Numbered from the stretch's first letter, positions 51,351 through 60,410 are shown. The stretch is 64,000 bases of DNA from Nonomuraea polychroma (GCF_004011505.1 NZ_SAUN01000001.1:10691501-10755500); one strand, 5' to 3'. A program made the numbers and translations. The notes: a model not told the origin generated them from the sequence alone.

Positions 51351-52991
51351 TCACAGCCTGCCGTTCTCCCGCGCGACCTTCATGTAGAACTCACGCGCCT
51401 CGTTGCCGCCGCCGTCCTGCCACTCCTTGACGATCTTCGCCCACTCGGAGACGGGCCGCTTGCCGCGGAAGATCTCCTGCATCTTGTCCTCTGTGGGCTG
51501 CGCCAGGCCGGCCATCTTGGAGGGCACCTCCACGCGGATCCCGACGAACGGGTCGTTCTCCAGGAGCTTCGCGGCCTGCGTCTGCCAGTCGTACAGGGCC
51601 TGGACGAGGCCTTTGTACTGGACCTTCTCGTTCGCCGGCGGCCGGCCGGACAGGAACATGTACGTGGGCGCGACCTCCTTGCGGCCCAGCGCGGTCTGCT
51701 CGACCTTGCCGTCCTTGACGTTGTAGTGCTTGCCCTCGACGCCGTTGGTGACCAGCTCGTACTCCTGCGTGCCGAAAGGTGCCGAGGTCCAGTTGGACAG
51801 CGCGAGCAGCTCGCGCGTGCGGGCGTCGCCCAGACCCTTCTTGATGAAGACGAACATGCCGGCGGGCTCGTTTCGCCACATGATCGTCTTGCCGCCGGGC
51901 TTGGCCGGGTAGGGGACGACGGCCTGCATGTCGAACTTGGGGTTGTCGGTCTGGAAGCGGCCGAGGTTCTCGTGCCAGGCGCCGAGACCGTCCCGGTAGA
52001 TGATCATCTGGCCGCTGCCGAAGGGGCCCTTCATGTCGGCGTCCTTGTTGGCCACGAGGTCGGGATGCATGTACCCGGCCTCGAAGAGCTTGACCATGAA
52101 CTCGATCGAGGCGGCAAATTCGGCGGTCTCGTACTTGTACTCGAGCGTGCCGTCGCTCTTCTTGCGCCACTCGCGCGGCGCGCCGAAGGCCCGCTGCATC
52201 TCCTGCTCCATGCCGCCGCCGAAGGCCCAGCGCTTCTTCTTCGCGTCGGTGATGGCCTTGCCGAGCACGAGTAGGTCGTCGCCGCTCTTGGGGTGCTGCA
52301 GGCCCAGCTCTTCCATGATGTCCTGGCGGACGAACGTGGCGAACGGGAACGGCTCGTTCTGCCAGGGGATGCCCTGGAGGATGCCGCCGAAGACGCCGTA
52401 CTGCCAGGCCGCGGTGTCGTAGTTGGCCAGCAGCGGGAACTCCTTGGCCTTGTCCCCGGCCAGGTAGGGCCCCAGATCGGCGAAGAGCTTGTTGGCCGCC
52501 TCGGTGAAACGGGCGATCTTGATGAGTTCCCAGCCCGGGACCATGACCATCTCGGGTACGTCGCCGCTGGCCAGGGTGGTGCTGAGCTTCTCGTGGTAGG
52601 TGTTGCCGTCCGAGATGTTGAAGCGGACGGTGCCGCCCAGACGCTCGTTCATGTACTCGTAGTAGGAGTTTTCGCCCAGCCCGGGCGGCACGGTCCCCCA
52701 CAGTGGCGTCATCGCGGTCACTTCCTTGCCGCTGGTCAGCGGCTTGGTAGTGACGGCCTGCACCATGTTGGCCGGTCGGGTCAGGAAGCCGGGCGCGACG
52801 AACTCGCTGCCAGGAAGGTCCGGCTTGAGCCCGGGGATCTCGAACGGGATCCGCGTCGGTACCAGGCTCTTGAGCTTGTCCGCCGCCACGGCGGTGCCCT
52901 TGGAGGTTGCTTTTTTCTCGGCGCAGCCCGCCACCAGAACGCTTGCGCCTACCAGGCCGAGGAACCCGCGGCGAGTCGTGTTGGTCGCCAT
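51351..52991 (-). CDS. Large ABC oligosaccharide-binding lipoprotein, Tat-type signal
   Basis: A 546-residue solute-binding protein, larger than typical CUT1 binders, as in LplA-type systems. The N-terminus has a twin-arginine motif (TRRGFLGLVGASVLVAGC) with a lipobox Cys, so Tat export and lipid anchoring are likely. The mature part contains MTPLWGTVPPGLGENSYYEY, SDGNTYHEKLSTTLASGDVP, and WRNEPAGMFVFIKKGLGDAR. GGGAGAG precedes the ATG. The divergent ROK gene and the dyad between them suggest sugar-controlled expression. Confidence 0.92.
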   Translation of the reverse strand: MATNTTRRGFLGLVGASVLVAGCAEKKATSKGTAVAADKLKSLVPTRIPFEIPGLKPDLPGSEFVAPGFLTRPANMVQAVTTKPLTSGKEVTAMTPLWGTVPPGLGENSYYEYMNERLGGTVRFNISDGNTYHEKLSTTLASGDVPEMVMVPGWELIKIARFTEAANKLFADLGPYLAGDKAKEFPLLANYDTAAWQYGVFGGILQGIPWQNEPFPFATFVRQDIMEELGLQHPKSGDDLLVLGKAITDAKKKRWAFGGGMEQEMQRAFGAPREWRKKSDGTLEYKYETAEFAASIEFMVKLFEAGYMHPDLVANKDADMKGPFGSGQMIIYRDGLGAWHENLGRFQTDNPKFDMQAVVPYPAKPGGKTIMWRNEPAGMFVFIKKGLGDARTRELLALSNWTSAPFGTQEYELVTNGVEGKHYNVKDGKVEQTALGRKEVAPTYMFLSGRPPANEKVQYKGLVQALYDWQTQAAKLLENDPFVGIRVEVPSKMAGLAQPTEDKMQEIFRGKRPVSEWAKIVKEWQDGGGNEAREFYMKVARENGRL

Positions 52992-53028
52992 GGATCTCTC
53001 CCTTCTCCGAGTGGGGGATGGCCTATTA

Positions 53029-53058
53029 AAATTAGTTGGTATTGCGACCAAACAAATT
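53029..53058. promoter_or_regulatory. Candidate ROK operator
   Basis: TTGGT-ATTGCG-ACCAA (53036-53051) is a perfect dyad, flanked by AAATTAG on the left and AAATTAG on the right (53053-53060 region). It sits between the binding-protein gene and the ROK gene in the only AT-rich part of the interval. Confidence 0.6.
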
Positions 53059-53122
53059 AGTAGAGTGTTGTCCTGACCACAAGGGATCGTTACGGTCACA
53101 GGTTGGTGAAGGAGGCCCGGGA

Positions 53123-53164
53123 ATGCGGCATGCTGGGGTCGTCTCTTGGCGGGAACGGGGCTGA
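53123..53164 (+). CDS. Possible 13-residue leader peptide before the ROK gene
   Basis: ATG at 53123 has a strong GAAGGAGG 6 nt upstream and opens a short frame, MRHAGVVSWRERG, that stops at 53162-53164. The ROK coding frame is different and starts with TTG nearby, without a good ribosome site. The leader may pass ribosomes to the ROK start by coupling. No repeated regulatory codons are present. Confidence 0.4.
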   Translation: MRHAGVVSWRERG

Positions 53165-53166
53165 TA

Positions 53167-54378
53167 TTGATCACTTCTACGACCGGCCCGCAGCCGGCCG
53201 ACTTCGCCGACGTACGGGCCACCAACCTAGCGGTCGTGCTGCGGTTCGTACGCGAGCACGCCCCCTGCTCGCGCGCCGACATCGCGGCCTCCACGGGCCT
53301 CAACAAGGCCACCGTGTCGAGCCTGGTCGCCGACCTCATCGACCGGCGGCTGGTCCGCGAGACCGGCCTGACGGAAAACCGCGTGGGCCGGCCGGCCACG
53401 ATGCTGGTCCTGGACGGTTCGCCGTACGCGGCCATCGGAGTCGAGATCAACGTCGACCACGTGTCGGCCGTGGCCACCGGTCTCGCGGGGGAGCGGCTGC
53501 TGACGTGGCGGCGCTCGTTCTCGACCGGCGACTCGGTCAACCAGGGGGTGGCCAGCGTCGGGGCGATCATCAGGCGGGTGGTCAACCGCATGGCCAAGGA
53601 GGAGCGCCAGGTGCTCGGCCTGGCCGTGGCCGTGCCGGGGCTGGTCGACGTGCAGGGCACCGTTCGCCTGGCGCCCAACCTCGGCTGGCGTGACGCCGAC
53701 ATCGGCGGGGACCTGGCCAAGGCGCTGCGCGATCCCGGCTTCCCCATCCAGGTGGACAACGACGCCAACCTCGCGGCCCTGGCCGAGCAGCGTTTCGGGG
53801 CCCACGCCGGCGCCTCCGACCTGGTCTACCTGACCGGCGAGATGGGCGTGGGCGCGGGCATCATCCTCGACGGGCGGCTGCGCCGCGGCGGCCTCGGCTA
53901 CAGCGGCGAGATCGGCCATGTGCAGCTGGATCCCGAGGGCCCCGAGTGCCACTGCGGCCGGCGCGGTTGCCTGGAGGTCATGGCGGGGATCGGCGCCGTG
54001 TTGCGCAAGGTCCCTTCCCCCGCCGAGATCCAGATCGAGATAGAGGAGTCGGTGCGCCTGGCCCGGGCCGGAGACGCCGACACCCTGGCCCTGCTGGATT
54101 CGGTCGGCCGGAGCCTGGGCCGGGGAGTGTCCGTTCTGGCCAACCTGCTCAATCCCGAGGTGGTGATCCTCGGTGGCTACTACGTGCCGCTCGCGCCGTG
54201 GTTGTTGCCGGCCGTCCACGACGAGCTGAGCGACCGCGCCATCGCCTCCGAAGCAGGGGGATGCCAGGTCGTGGCCTCGACGTTGGGCCACGACGCGGCC
54301 GCCCTGGGCGGCGCGGCAAGAGTCCTCGATTCCATTGATTCGGGAAGATTGCCCGGGGGATTGTCGCGAATCCCTTGA
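53167..54378 (+). CDS. ROK-family transcriptional regulator
   Basis: A 403-residue sugar-responsive repressor. The winged helix is at residues about 10-70 (VRATNLAVVLRFVREHAPCS; ADIAASTGLNKATVSSLVAD). The ROK sugar-kinase-like domain follows, with VPGLVDVQGTVRLAPNLGW, IQVDNDANLAALAE, GEIGHVQLDP and the zinc motif CHCGRRGCLEV. TTG at 53167 is taken as start, 2 nt after the leader stop; TTG at 53146 is an alternative. It is divergent from the importer operon it probably controls. Confidence 0.88.
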   Translation: MITSTTGPQPADFADVRATNLAVVLRFVREHAPCSRADIAASTGLNKATVSSLVADLIDRRLVRETGLTENRVGRPATMLVLDGSPYAAIGVEINVDHVSAVATGLAGERLLTWRRSFSTGDSVNQGVASVGAIIRRVVNRMAKEERQVLGLAVAVPGLVDVQGTVRLAPNLGWRDADIGGDLAKALRDPGFPIQVDNDANLAALAEQRFGAHAGASDLVYLTGEMGVGAGIILDGRLRRGGLGYSGEIGHVQLDPEGPECHCGRRGCLEVMAGIGAVLRKVPSPAEIQIEIEESVRLARAGDADTLALLDSVGRSLGRGVSVLANLLNPEVVILGGYYVPLAPWLLPAVHDELSDRAIASEAGGCQVVASTLGHDAAALGGAARVLDSIDSGRLPGGLSRIP

Positions 54379-54448
54379 CCTCGGTCACCGGGAAGTGCAC
54401 CCTTCAGTCAACCCACCGAAATGTCCGCGTAACTTCCCCAGGCCGGTC

Positions 54449-54464
54449 GTCGAAGCGCTTCGAC
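54449..54464. promoter_or_regulatory. LacI-type operator
   Basis: GTCGAAGCGCTTCGAC is a perfect 16-bp palindrome with the central CG and GAAGCGCTTC core typical of LacI-family sites. It lies 13-20 bp before the GH3 ribosome site, and a LacI gene ends the same operon. Confidence 0.75.
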
Positions 54465-54482
54465 ACTCTTAGAGGGATGACC

Positions 54483-57248
54483 ATGCACGAACCCCCCTTC
54501 CGCGACCCCTCGGTTCCCCTGACCGACCGGATCGACGACCTGGTGCGCAGGCTCACGCTCGAGGAGAAGGTCGGGCTGCTGCACCAGTACCAGGCGCCCG
54601 TCGAGCGCGTGGGCCTCGGCGCGTTCCGTACCGGCACCGAGGCGCTCCACGGCCTGGCCTGGCTCGGCCCGGCCACCGTGTTTCCCCAGGCCATCGGACT
54701 GGCCTCGACGTGGGACCTCGATCTCATGAGACGCGTCGGCGAGGCCACCAGCGACGAGGTGCTGGCCTTTCACCACAAGGACCCGGCCGGGGCGGGGCTC
54801 AACGTGTGGGCGCCCGTGGTCAACCCGCTGCGTGACCCTCGGTGGGGGCGCAACGAGGAGGGTTACTCCGAGGATCCGTGGTTGACCGGAGTCATGGCCA
54901 CCGCCTACGCGCGCGGACTTCGTGGGAGCGCTCCCGAAGTTCTCAAGACCGCCCCCACGCTCAAGCATTTCCTCGCCTACAACAACGAGACCGATCGCTG
55001 CACGACCTCCAGCAGCATGCCGCCGCGGGTGCTGCACGAATACGAGCTGCCCGCGTTCCGGCCGGCCATCGAGCAGGGCGTGGCCGTGGCCGTCATGCCG
55101 TCCTACAACCTGGTCAACGGCCGGCCGGCCCACCTCAGCCCGCTGATCAACAGCGTGCTGCGGACGTGGGCGCCGGACGACCTGCTGGTCGTCAGCGACG
55201 CGTACGCGCCGGGCAACCTCACCTCGCTGCAGGGCTACCACGACACGCTGCCGGAGGCGTACGCCCACGCGGTCAAGGCCGGGCTGGACAGCTTCACCCA
55301 GGACGACGACCGCAGCGAGGCCACGCTCGGGCATCTCCGGCACGCGTTGGAGCAGGGCCTCCTGGCCGAGGAGGACGTCGACGCGGCCGTGCGGCACGCG
55401 TTGTCGATCCGGCTCAGGCTCGGCGAGTTCGACCCCGCGACGCCGTACGACGACATCGACGAGAGCGTGGTCAACTGCCCCGACCACCAGGCGCTGGCCA
55501 GGGAGGCGGCGCGGCGCTCATTCGTGTTGCTGAAGAACGACGGCCTGCTGCCGCTGGCGGACGTGACCAGGATCGCGGTGATCGGGCAGCTCGGTGACAC
55601 GCTCATGGAGGACTGGTACAGCGGCACCCTGCCCTACGCCGTGACCGCCCGCGCCGGGCTGGCCGAGCGGTGCGAGACCGTCTTCTGCGAGGCCGTGGAC
55701 CGCGTGACGCTGACCGCCGACGCGGGACCGGTCATCGCCGACCCCGCCGGCGGGCCGCTGCAGATCAGGACGGCGGAGGCCGGCGCGTTCGACCTGTTCG
55801 ACTGGGGCGGCGGCGCGTACGCGCTGCGCTCCGTGACGACCGGCCGGTTCGTGTCCGTGGTCGACGGAACGCTGGTGAACGACCAGCCGGGGCCGAACGG
55901 GTGGGAGGTGCGCGAGACCTTCCGCATGGAGGAACGGCCGCGCGGCACGCTCGCCCTGCGCCACATCTCGACCGGCTGCTACGTCGGCGCGGGCGAGGAC
56001 GGCGTGCTGCGCCTGGTCGACGACGCCGACCAGGCCGTGTGGCTGGCCATGGAGGTGCTCAGGAGCGGCACCGACCAGGCCGCCCGCCTGGCCGCGGACG
56101 CCGACGTGGCGGTCGTGGTGGTCGGCGACCATCCGCTGGTCAACGGCCGCGAGACCGAGGACCGCATGACGCTGGCCCTCGCCTCCGCTCAGGACGCCGT
56201 GGTCGCGGCCGTGCGCAAGGCCAACCCCCGCACCGTCATGGTCATCACCAGCGGCTACCCGCTCACCTGGACCGACGACGAGGTGCCCGCCGTGCTCTGG
56301 TCGGCCCACGGCGGCCAGGAGTACGGCCACGCCCTGGCCGAGGTGCTCTTCGGCGACGCGGACCCGGAGGGCCGCCTCACCCAGACCTGGTACCGCTCCG
56401 AGCAGGAGCTTCCCGACCTGCTCGACTACGACATCATCGCCGCGGACGCCACCTACCTGTACTTCCGCGGCACCCCGCTGCACCCCTTCGGCCACGGCCT
56501 CAGCTACACCACGTTCGAGTACGCCGACCTGCGCGTCCGGAACGCGGACGGCGTGATCACCGCCGAGGTCACGGTGACGAACACGGGGGACCGGCCCGGT
56601 GTGGAGGTCGTCCAGTTCTACACCCATCAGCAACGCTCCCGCGTCAAGCAGCCGGTGCGCCGCCTGCGCGGGTTCGACAAGGCCCGCCTCGCACCCGGCG
56701 AGAGCCGGACCGTGACCCTGGAAATACCCGTGTCCGAGCTGGCCTTCTGGGACGTGACCAGGAACAGGTTCGTGGTGGAGAGCGCGCCGCACCAGCTCAT
56801 GGTCGGCCGCAGCGCCACCGACCTGCGCCTGAGCGCCCGCTTCGAGGTCGAAGGGGAGGCCATCCCGCCGCAAGCAGGGCTGCTGCGCGCGGCCGGCCAC
56901 GACGAGTACGACGCGATCACGTTCGTGGACGAGACCAGGGTGGACGGCGACGCGGTGCGGTCGGACGAGGAAGGCGCCTGGATCCTGTTCCGGCAGGTGG
57001 ACCTCACCGGCGTCACGGCCTGCGTGGCCACGGCCGGCAGCAGCGAAGGCGGCATGATCACGATCCGCCGCGGCGACCCGCTCTACGGCCAGGCCCTGGC
57101 GACCTTCCCGGTGCCCAGAACGGACCGTTACGACTATCACGCCATCACGGCACCCCTTGCGGCCCCCGACGGGGTGCAGGATCTTTATGTGGTGTTCGAG
57201 AACGACGGCGTGACGTTGGTCCAGCTCGACTTCGGAGCCGGGGCTTGA
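54483..57248 (+). CDS. Cytoplasmic GH3 beta-glucosidase
   Basis: A 921-residue GH3 enzyme without signal peptide, a paralogue of the exported GH3 at 37976 along its whole length. It has GRNEEGYSEDPWLTG, KTAPTLKHFLAYNNETDR, the nucleophile Asp in LLVVSDAYAPGN, a matching trefoil-like insert (RSVTTGRFVSVVDGTLVNDQ), the GGQEYGHALAEVLFGDADPE domain, a fibronectin III-like part (VEVVQFYTHQQRSRVKQPVR) and a C-terminal CBM6-like region. ATG at 54483 is 6 nt behind GAGGG; ATG at 54477 is too close. It cleaves imported glucosides. The stop overlaps the TTG of the LacI gene. Confidence 0.9.
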   Translation: MHEPPFRDPSVPLTDRIDDLVRRLTLEEKVGLLHQYQAPVERVGLGAFRTGTEALHGLAWLGPATVFPQAIGLASTWDLDLMRRVGEATSDEVLAFHHKDPAGAGLNVWAPVVNPLRDPRWGRNEEGYSEDPWLTGVMATAYARGLRGSAPEVLKTAPTLKHFLAYNNETDRCTTSSSMPPRVLHEYELPAFRPAIEQGVAVAVMPSYNLVNGRPAHLSPLINSVLRTWAPDDLLVVSDAYAPGNLTSLQGYHDTLPEAYAHAVKAGLDSFTQDDDRSEATLGHLRHALEQGLLAEEDVDAAVRHALSIRLRLGEFDPATPYDDIDESVVNCPDHQALAREAARRSFVLLKNDGLLPLADVTRIAVIGQLGDTLMEDWYSGTLPYAVTARAGLAERCETVFCEAVDRVTLTADAGPVIADPAGGPLQIRTAEAGAFDLFDWGGGAYALRSVTTGRFVSVVDGTLVNDQPGPNGWEVRETFRMEERPRGTLALRHISTGCYVGAGEDGVLRLVDDADQAVWLAMEVLRSGTDQAARLAADADVAVVVVGDHPLVNGRETEDRMTLALASAQDAVVAAVRKANPRTVMVITSGYPLTWTDDEVPAVLWSAHGGQEYGHALAEVLFGDADPEGRLTQTWYRSEQELPDLLDYDIIAADATYLYFRGTPLHPFGHGLSYTTFEYADLRVRNADGVITAEVTVTNTGDRPGVEVVQFYTHQQRSRVKQPVRRLRGFDKARLAPGESRTVTLEIPVSELAFWDVTRNRFVVESAPHQLMVGRSATDLRLSARFEVEGEAIPPQAGLLRAAGHDEYDAITFVDETRVDGDAVRSDEEGAWILFRQVDLTGVTACVATAGSSEGGMITIRRGDPLYGQALATFPVPRTDRYDYHAITAPLAAPDGVQDLYVVFENDGVTLVQLDFGAGA

Positions 57249-58249
57249 GCCGGCGCACGGTCACGATCTCCGAGGTCGCCAAGCACGCGGGCGTGGCCGT
57301 CAGCACGGTCTCGTACGTGCTCAGCGGCAAGCGGACGATCTCGGCCGACACCAGGCGGCGGGTGCTCGACAGCATCAGCGCGCTCGGCTACCACCCCAAC
57401 GCCGGCGCCCGGGCCCTGGCGAGCAAGCGCTCCAACGTGATCGCGCTGGTGCTGCCGCTGCGGGCAGGCATGCACGTGCCCGTGCTGATGCGCTTCGCCA
57501 GCGCCGTCGTCACGGCCGCCCGCCGCTTCGACCACGACGTGCTGCTGCTGACCGCCGACGAGGGCGCCGCCGGCATCCGCCGGGTGGCCGCGAGCGCGCT
57601 GGTGGACGCGCTGGTCCTCATGGACGTGGAGCTGGACGACCGCCGGGTGCCGCTGCTGCGCGAGCTGGCCGAGCCGAGCGTGCTCATCGGCTTCCCCGCC
57701 GAGCCGGCCGGGCTGACCTGCGTCGACCTCGACTTCCACGCGGCCGGGGCGCGCTGCGTGGAGCACCTGGCCGAGCGCGGGCACGGGGAGATCGCCCTGC
57801 TCGGGGCGCCTTCCGTGGTGTACGACCGCGGCACCGGCTTCGCCACCCGCACCCGCGAGGGCTTCGAGGCCGCCATGGCCGACCACGGGCTCAAGGGTGT
57901 GGCGCTGCCCTGCGAGGAGACGTTCGACGAGGTCTACGAGACCGTGCGCGACCTGCTCCTCGACCATCCTGGCCTGTCCGGGCTGGTGGTGCACAACGAG
58001 GCCGCGGTGGGGCACGTGATGGCGGCGTTGCGCCAGCTGAACCGGCGAGTGCCGCACGACATGGCCGTGGTGGCGATCTGCCCCGAGGACGTGGCCGAGC
58101 GCGCCAGCCCGGCCCTGACCTCGGTGCTGATCCCGGCCGAGGAGGTCGGCAGGGAGGCGGTGCGCCTCGTCATGGACAAGCTGGAAGGGCGCGCCGTGCC
58201 GGACTCCACCCTCCTCACCCCGCTGCTGGCCGTCCGCAGCAGCACCTGA
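57245..58249 (+). CDS. LacI-family repressor
   Basis: A 334-residue repressor. N-terminal HTH and hinge: TISEVAKHAGVAVSTVSYVL and SGKRTISADTRRRVLDSISA (residues about 7-45), then the periplasmic-binding-like sensor domain with NVIALVLPLRAGMHVPVLMR, LVDALVLMDVELDD and VAVVAIC-like core strands. The start is TTG at 57245, sharing TTGA with the GH3 stop, so it is translated together with the enzyme. The LacI palindrome before GH3 suggests autoregulation by the sugar. Confidence 0.92.
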   Translation: MSRRTVTISEVAKHAGVAVSTVSYVLSGKRTISADTRRRVLDSISALGYHPNAGARALASKRSNVIALVLPLRAGMHVPVLMRFASAVVTAARRFDHDVLLLTADEGAAGIRRVAASALVDALVLMDVELDDRRVPLLRELAEPSVLIGFPAEPAGLTCVDLDFHAAGARCVEHLAERGHGEIALLGAPSVVYDRGTGFATRTREGFEAAMADHGLKGVALPCEETFDEVYETVRDLLLDHPGLSGLVVHNEAAVGHVMAALRQLNRRVPHDMAVVAICPEDVAERASPALTSVLIPAEEVGREAVRLVMDKLEGRAVPDSTLLTPLLAVRSST

Positions 58250-58254
58250 GGGGC

Positions 58255-58824
58255 CTACAAGGCCCGCACGGCGATGCCGGGATAGTCCAGGACGAAACCC
58301 GCCTTGTCGTAGACCAGGCGGCAGGAGAACCCGTCGCCCGGCGAGACGTAGTCGTAGCTCTCGCCGTCGACCCGGGCATAGTGCTGTTCGAGGCGCTCGA
58401 CGGCGAGGTCCAGGGAACGGACGTAGGCGGCGGGGGCTTCGGACGCGGCGCCCACGGCCAGCCGCATGCGGTGCACGGGGAACGCGTTGGTCATCGCCGA
58501 CGACTCCAGGTCGACGTCGAAACAGCCGTCCAGGTGCGGGGCGGGTGCGCCGTCGACCAGCCAGTGGCCGTCCCCGTCGCTCTCCAGGGTGGTGCGCCGG
58601 GACCCGGTCACCCACCGTCCCGTGACCTCGGCGCGTCTCGTGATCCACCGCGAGTCGACGTCGATGGCGTAGCCGACGATCCAGGTCCGGCCCTCTTCGA
58701 CGCCGGTCGTACAACCCTCGATGCGGTACCAGTCGCCCAGCGGACGGAAGTAGACCACCTCGAAGCCCGTTTGCACGTCGGCGTGCCGCCAGGCGGCGGT
58801 CTTCGGCGGAGGTGTGAAGGTCAC
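58255..58824 (-). CDS. Putative glycolipid-binding family protein
   Basis: A 189-residue cytoplasmic protein. It resembles the putative glycolipid-binding family (PF06475) with FEVVYFRPLGDWYRIEGCTT, DVDSRWITRRAEVTGRW, LDGCFDVDLESSAMTNAFPV and YDYVSPGDGFSCRLVYDKAG blocks. Function within the family is poorly known. GTG start. It ends 5 bp from the convergent LacI stop; no hairpin separates them. Confidence 0.8.
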   Translation of the reverse strand: MTFTPPPKTAAWRHADVQTGFEVVYFRPLGDWYRIEGCTTGVEEGRTWIVGYAIDVDSRWITRRAEVTGRWVTGSRRTTLESDGDGHWLVDGAPAPHLDGCFDVDLESSAMTNAFPVHRMRLAVGAASEAPAAYVRSLDLAVERLEQHYARVDGESYDYVSPGDGFSCRLVYDKAGFVLDYPGIAVRAL

Positions 58825-58908
58825 GAACCGATCCTGCCAGGCTGTTGAGAAGGACGGCCACTCGCCACGGCCCCACGTGGGCCGCCTCGAGCTCGGGCGG
58901 CGGGTGTC

Positions 58909-59517
58909 TCACGCTCTCCGTCTGGCCCGGTAGGCGCTGGCTTTGGCGCGGTTCTGGCAGGACAGATCGCAGAAGCGGCGGGAAGCATTGCGCGTGGTGT
59001 CGAAGAAGACCAGGGAACACTTGCCGGCCTGACAGGCGCCGAGGCGAATGGACTGGCCGACACCGATGACCATGGCCAGTGCCGTGCCCATGTCCGCGGC
59101 CCAGGCGTCCACCAGGCCGGCATCGGCCCGGTGGAAGGCCAGTGTCGGGGGCCGGTCAGGATGGTCGTGCAGGTTGGCGACGGCCTGGTGGCGGATCAGC
59201 AGATCATTGAGCTGTGCCACGACGGCGAGGATGCGATCGCCCGCACCGAAGACCGGGCGTAGCTGCCCGGCGACCTCCGCCAGCCGGTCGGCGTCGGCGA
59301 CGGTGAGCGCGCTGGGCGGGCGACCGGCCGCGGCCAGCTGGGCGTTGATGGCGGCGCGCCGTTCCTCCCCGGATTGCGGCGGCGTGACGGGCCTGCCATG
59401 TGCCGTGGTGACAGCCAGGCAGTTGACCAGAAGGACCGCCAGCTCGACCCTTCCCCCAACATAACTGTCTATTTCAGGTTGACCAGTGATGCGCCACGGA
59501 TCTATCGTCACTGGCAT
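58909..59517 (-). CDS. CGNR zinc-finger (ABATE-domain) regulator
   Basis: A 202-residue protein. The N-terminal stress-response ABATE-like domain spans about residues 25-140. The C-terminal CGNR zinc finger has two CxxxxC-spaced pairs: CQAGKC and CDLSC, ending in the signature CQNRAKASAYRARRR. These are actinobacterial transcription regulators with poorly known targets. It is divergent from the SCO6745-family gene, and its first codons lie inside a symmetric dyad, consistent with self-control. Confidence 0.88.
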   Translation of the reverse strand: MPVTIDPWRITGQPEIDSYVGGRVELAVLLVNCLAVTTAHGRPVTPPQSGEERRAAINAQLAAAGRPPSALTVADADRLAEVAGQLRPVFGAGDRILAVVAQLNDLLIRHQAVANLHDHPDRPPTLAFHRADAGLVDAWAADMGTALAMVIGVGQSIRLGACQAGKCSLVFFDTTRNASRRFCDLSCQNRAKASAYRARRRA

Positions 59518-59533
59518 AGTTTATATAGACAGT
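59464..59533. promoter_or_regulatory. Symmetric nested dyad between divergent genes
   Basis: Outer arms ACTGTCTAT (59464-59472) and ATAGACAGT (59525-59533), and inner arms CCAGTGA (59483-59489) and TCACTGG (59508-59514), share one centre with equal 10-nt gaps on both sides and an 18-nt core. All arms are perfect. It covers the CGNR start codon and the promoter of the divergent gene. Confidence 0.65.
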
Positions 59534-59543
59534 GAGGTGTGTG

Positions 59544-60410
59544 ATGAGTTTCGGATCGCTCGCGCGGCAGATGTGGCATCAGATCGAGCCGGTGCATGCG
59601 ACGCTCTACTTCAGCCCTGAGGCCTTCGAGGAGGCGGCGGGACTCGGCTACGACGTCATCTCGCGCTGGCCGAGCTACTTCGCCTGGCGCACGGCGCCGC
59701 TCGGCGCCGCCGGCTCGAGGCTGGTCGCCGCCACCTACTACAGTTTCAGCCCCGCGATGATCGCCGACCATGTGCCCGGCATCTGGGCCACCGCGACGCC
59801 CCAGCAGGTGCTCGACGCCCGCCTGCGCGCGATGGACCGTACGATCCACGCGTTGCCCGGCGACCTGCCCGACCTGAAAGAGGCGGCTGAGCTGGCCGTC
59901 AGGACCGCGGAGAGCATCCAAATCGGCCACCGGCCGCTGGCCGCGGCCAACCTCGACCTGCCCTGGCCGGACGAGCCGCATCTGGCCCTGTGGCAGGCGT
60001 ACACGGTGCTGCGTGAACATCGCGGCGACGGACACCTGACCGCCTTGCAGGCCGTCGGCCTGGACGCCTGCGAGGCTCTGGTCTCCTTCGCCTCGGTCGG
60101 AGCCGCCCCCGTCGCCAACTTCGCCGGACGGGGCTGGAGCCCCGAGGAATGGGCAGCCGCGCGGGAACGGCTCGCGAGCCGCGGCCTCATCGATGCCGAA
60201 GGATCGGCCACCGCGGCCGGACAGGCCCTGCGCGACCAGGTCGAGCGGCTCACCGACGACCTGGCCGCCGAGCCGTGGCGAGTCCTCGGCGAGGCGAAGG
60301 CCGAGCGCCTGGCCGATCTCAACCGGCCCTTGCTCGGCGCGGTCTTCGAGTCAGGCCTGCTACCGGCGACGAGCACCCTGGGCATCGGCAAGGTACGGGT
60401 ACCCGCATGA
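59544..60410 (+). CDS. SCO6745-family protein
   Basis: A 288-residue actinobacterial protein of the SCO6745 family. It has the family's start (MWHQIEPVHATLYFSPEAFE), the DEPHLALWQAYTVLREHRGD block and GHLTALQAVGLDACEALVSF. Then comes a winged-helix-like end (WSPEEWAAARERLASRGLID; TAAGQALRDQVERLTDDLAA) similar to MarR-type C-terminal halves. No catalytic motif seen. ATG at 59544 is used; the earlier ATG at 59532 lies in the dyad. Coupled to the acetyltransferase gene by ATGA. Confidence 0.85.
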   Translation: MSFGSLARQMWHQIEPVHATLYFSPEAFEEAAGLGYDVISRWPSYFAWRTAPLGAAGSRLVAATYYSFSPAMIADHVPGIWATATPQQVLDARLRAMDRTIHALPGDLPDLKEAAELAVRTAESIQIGHRPLAAANLDLPWPDEPHLALWQAYTVLREHRGDGHLTALQAVGLDACEALVSFASVGAAPVANFAGRGWSPEEWAAARERLASRGLIDAEGSATAAGQALRDQVERLTDDLAAEPWRVLGEAKAERLADLNRPLLGAVFESGLLPATSTLGIGKVRVPA

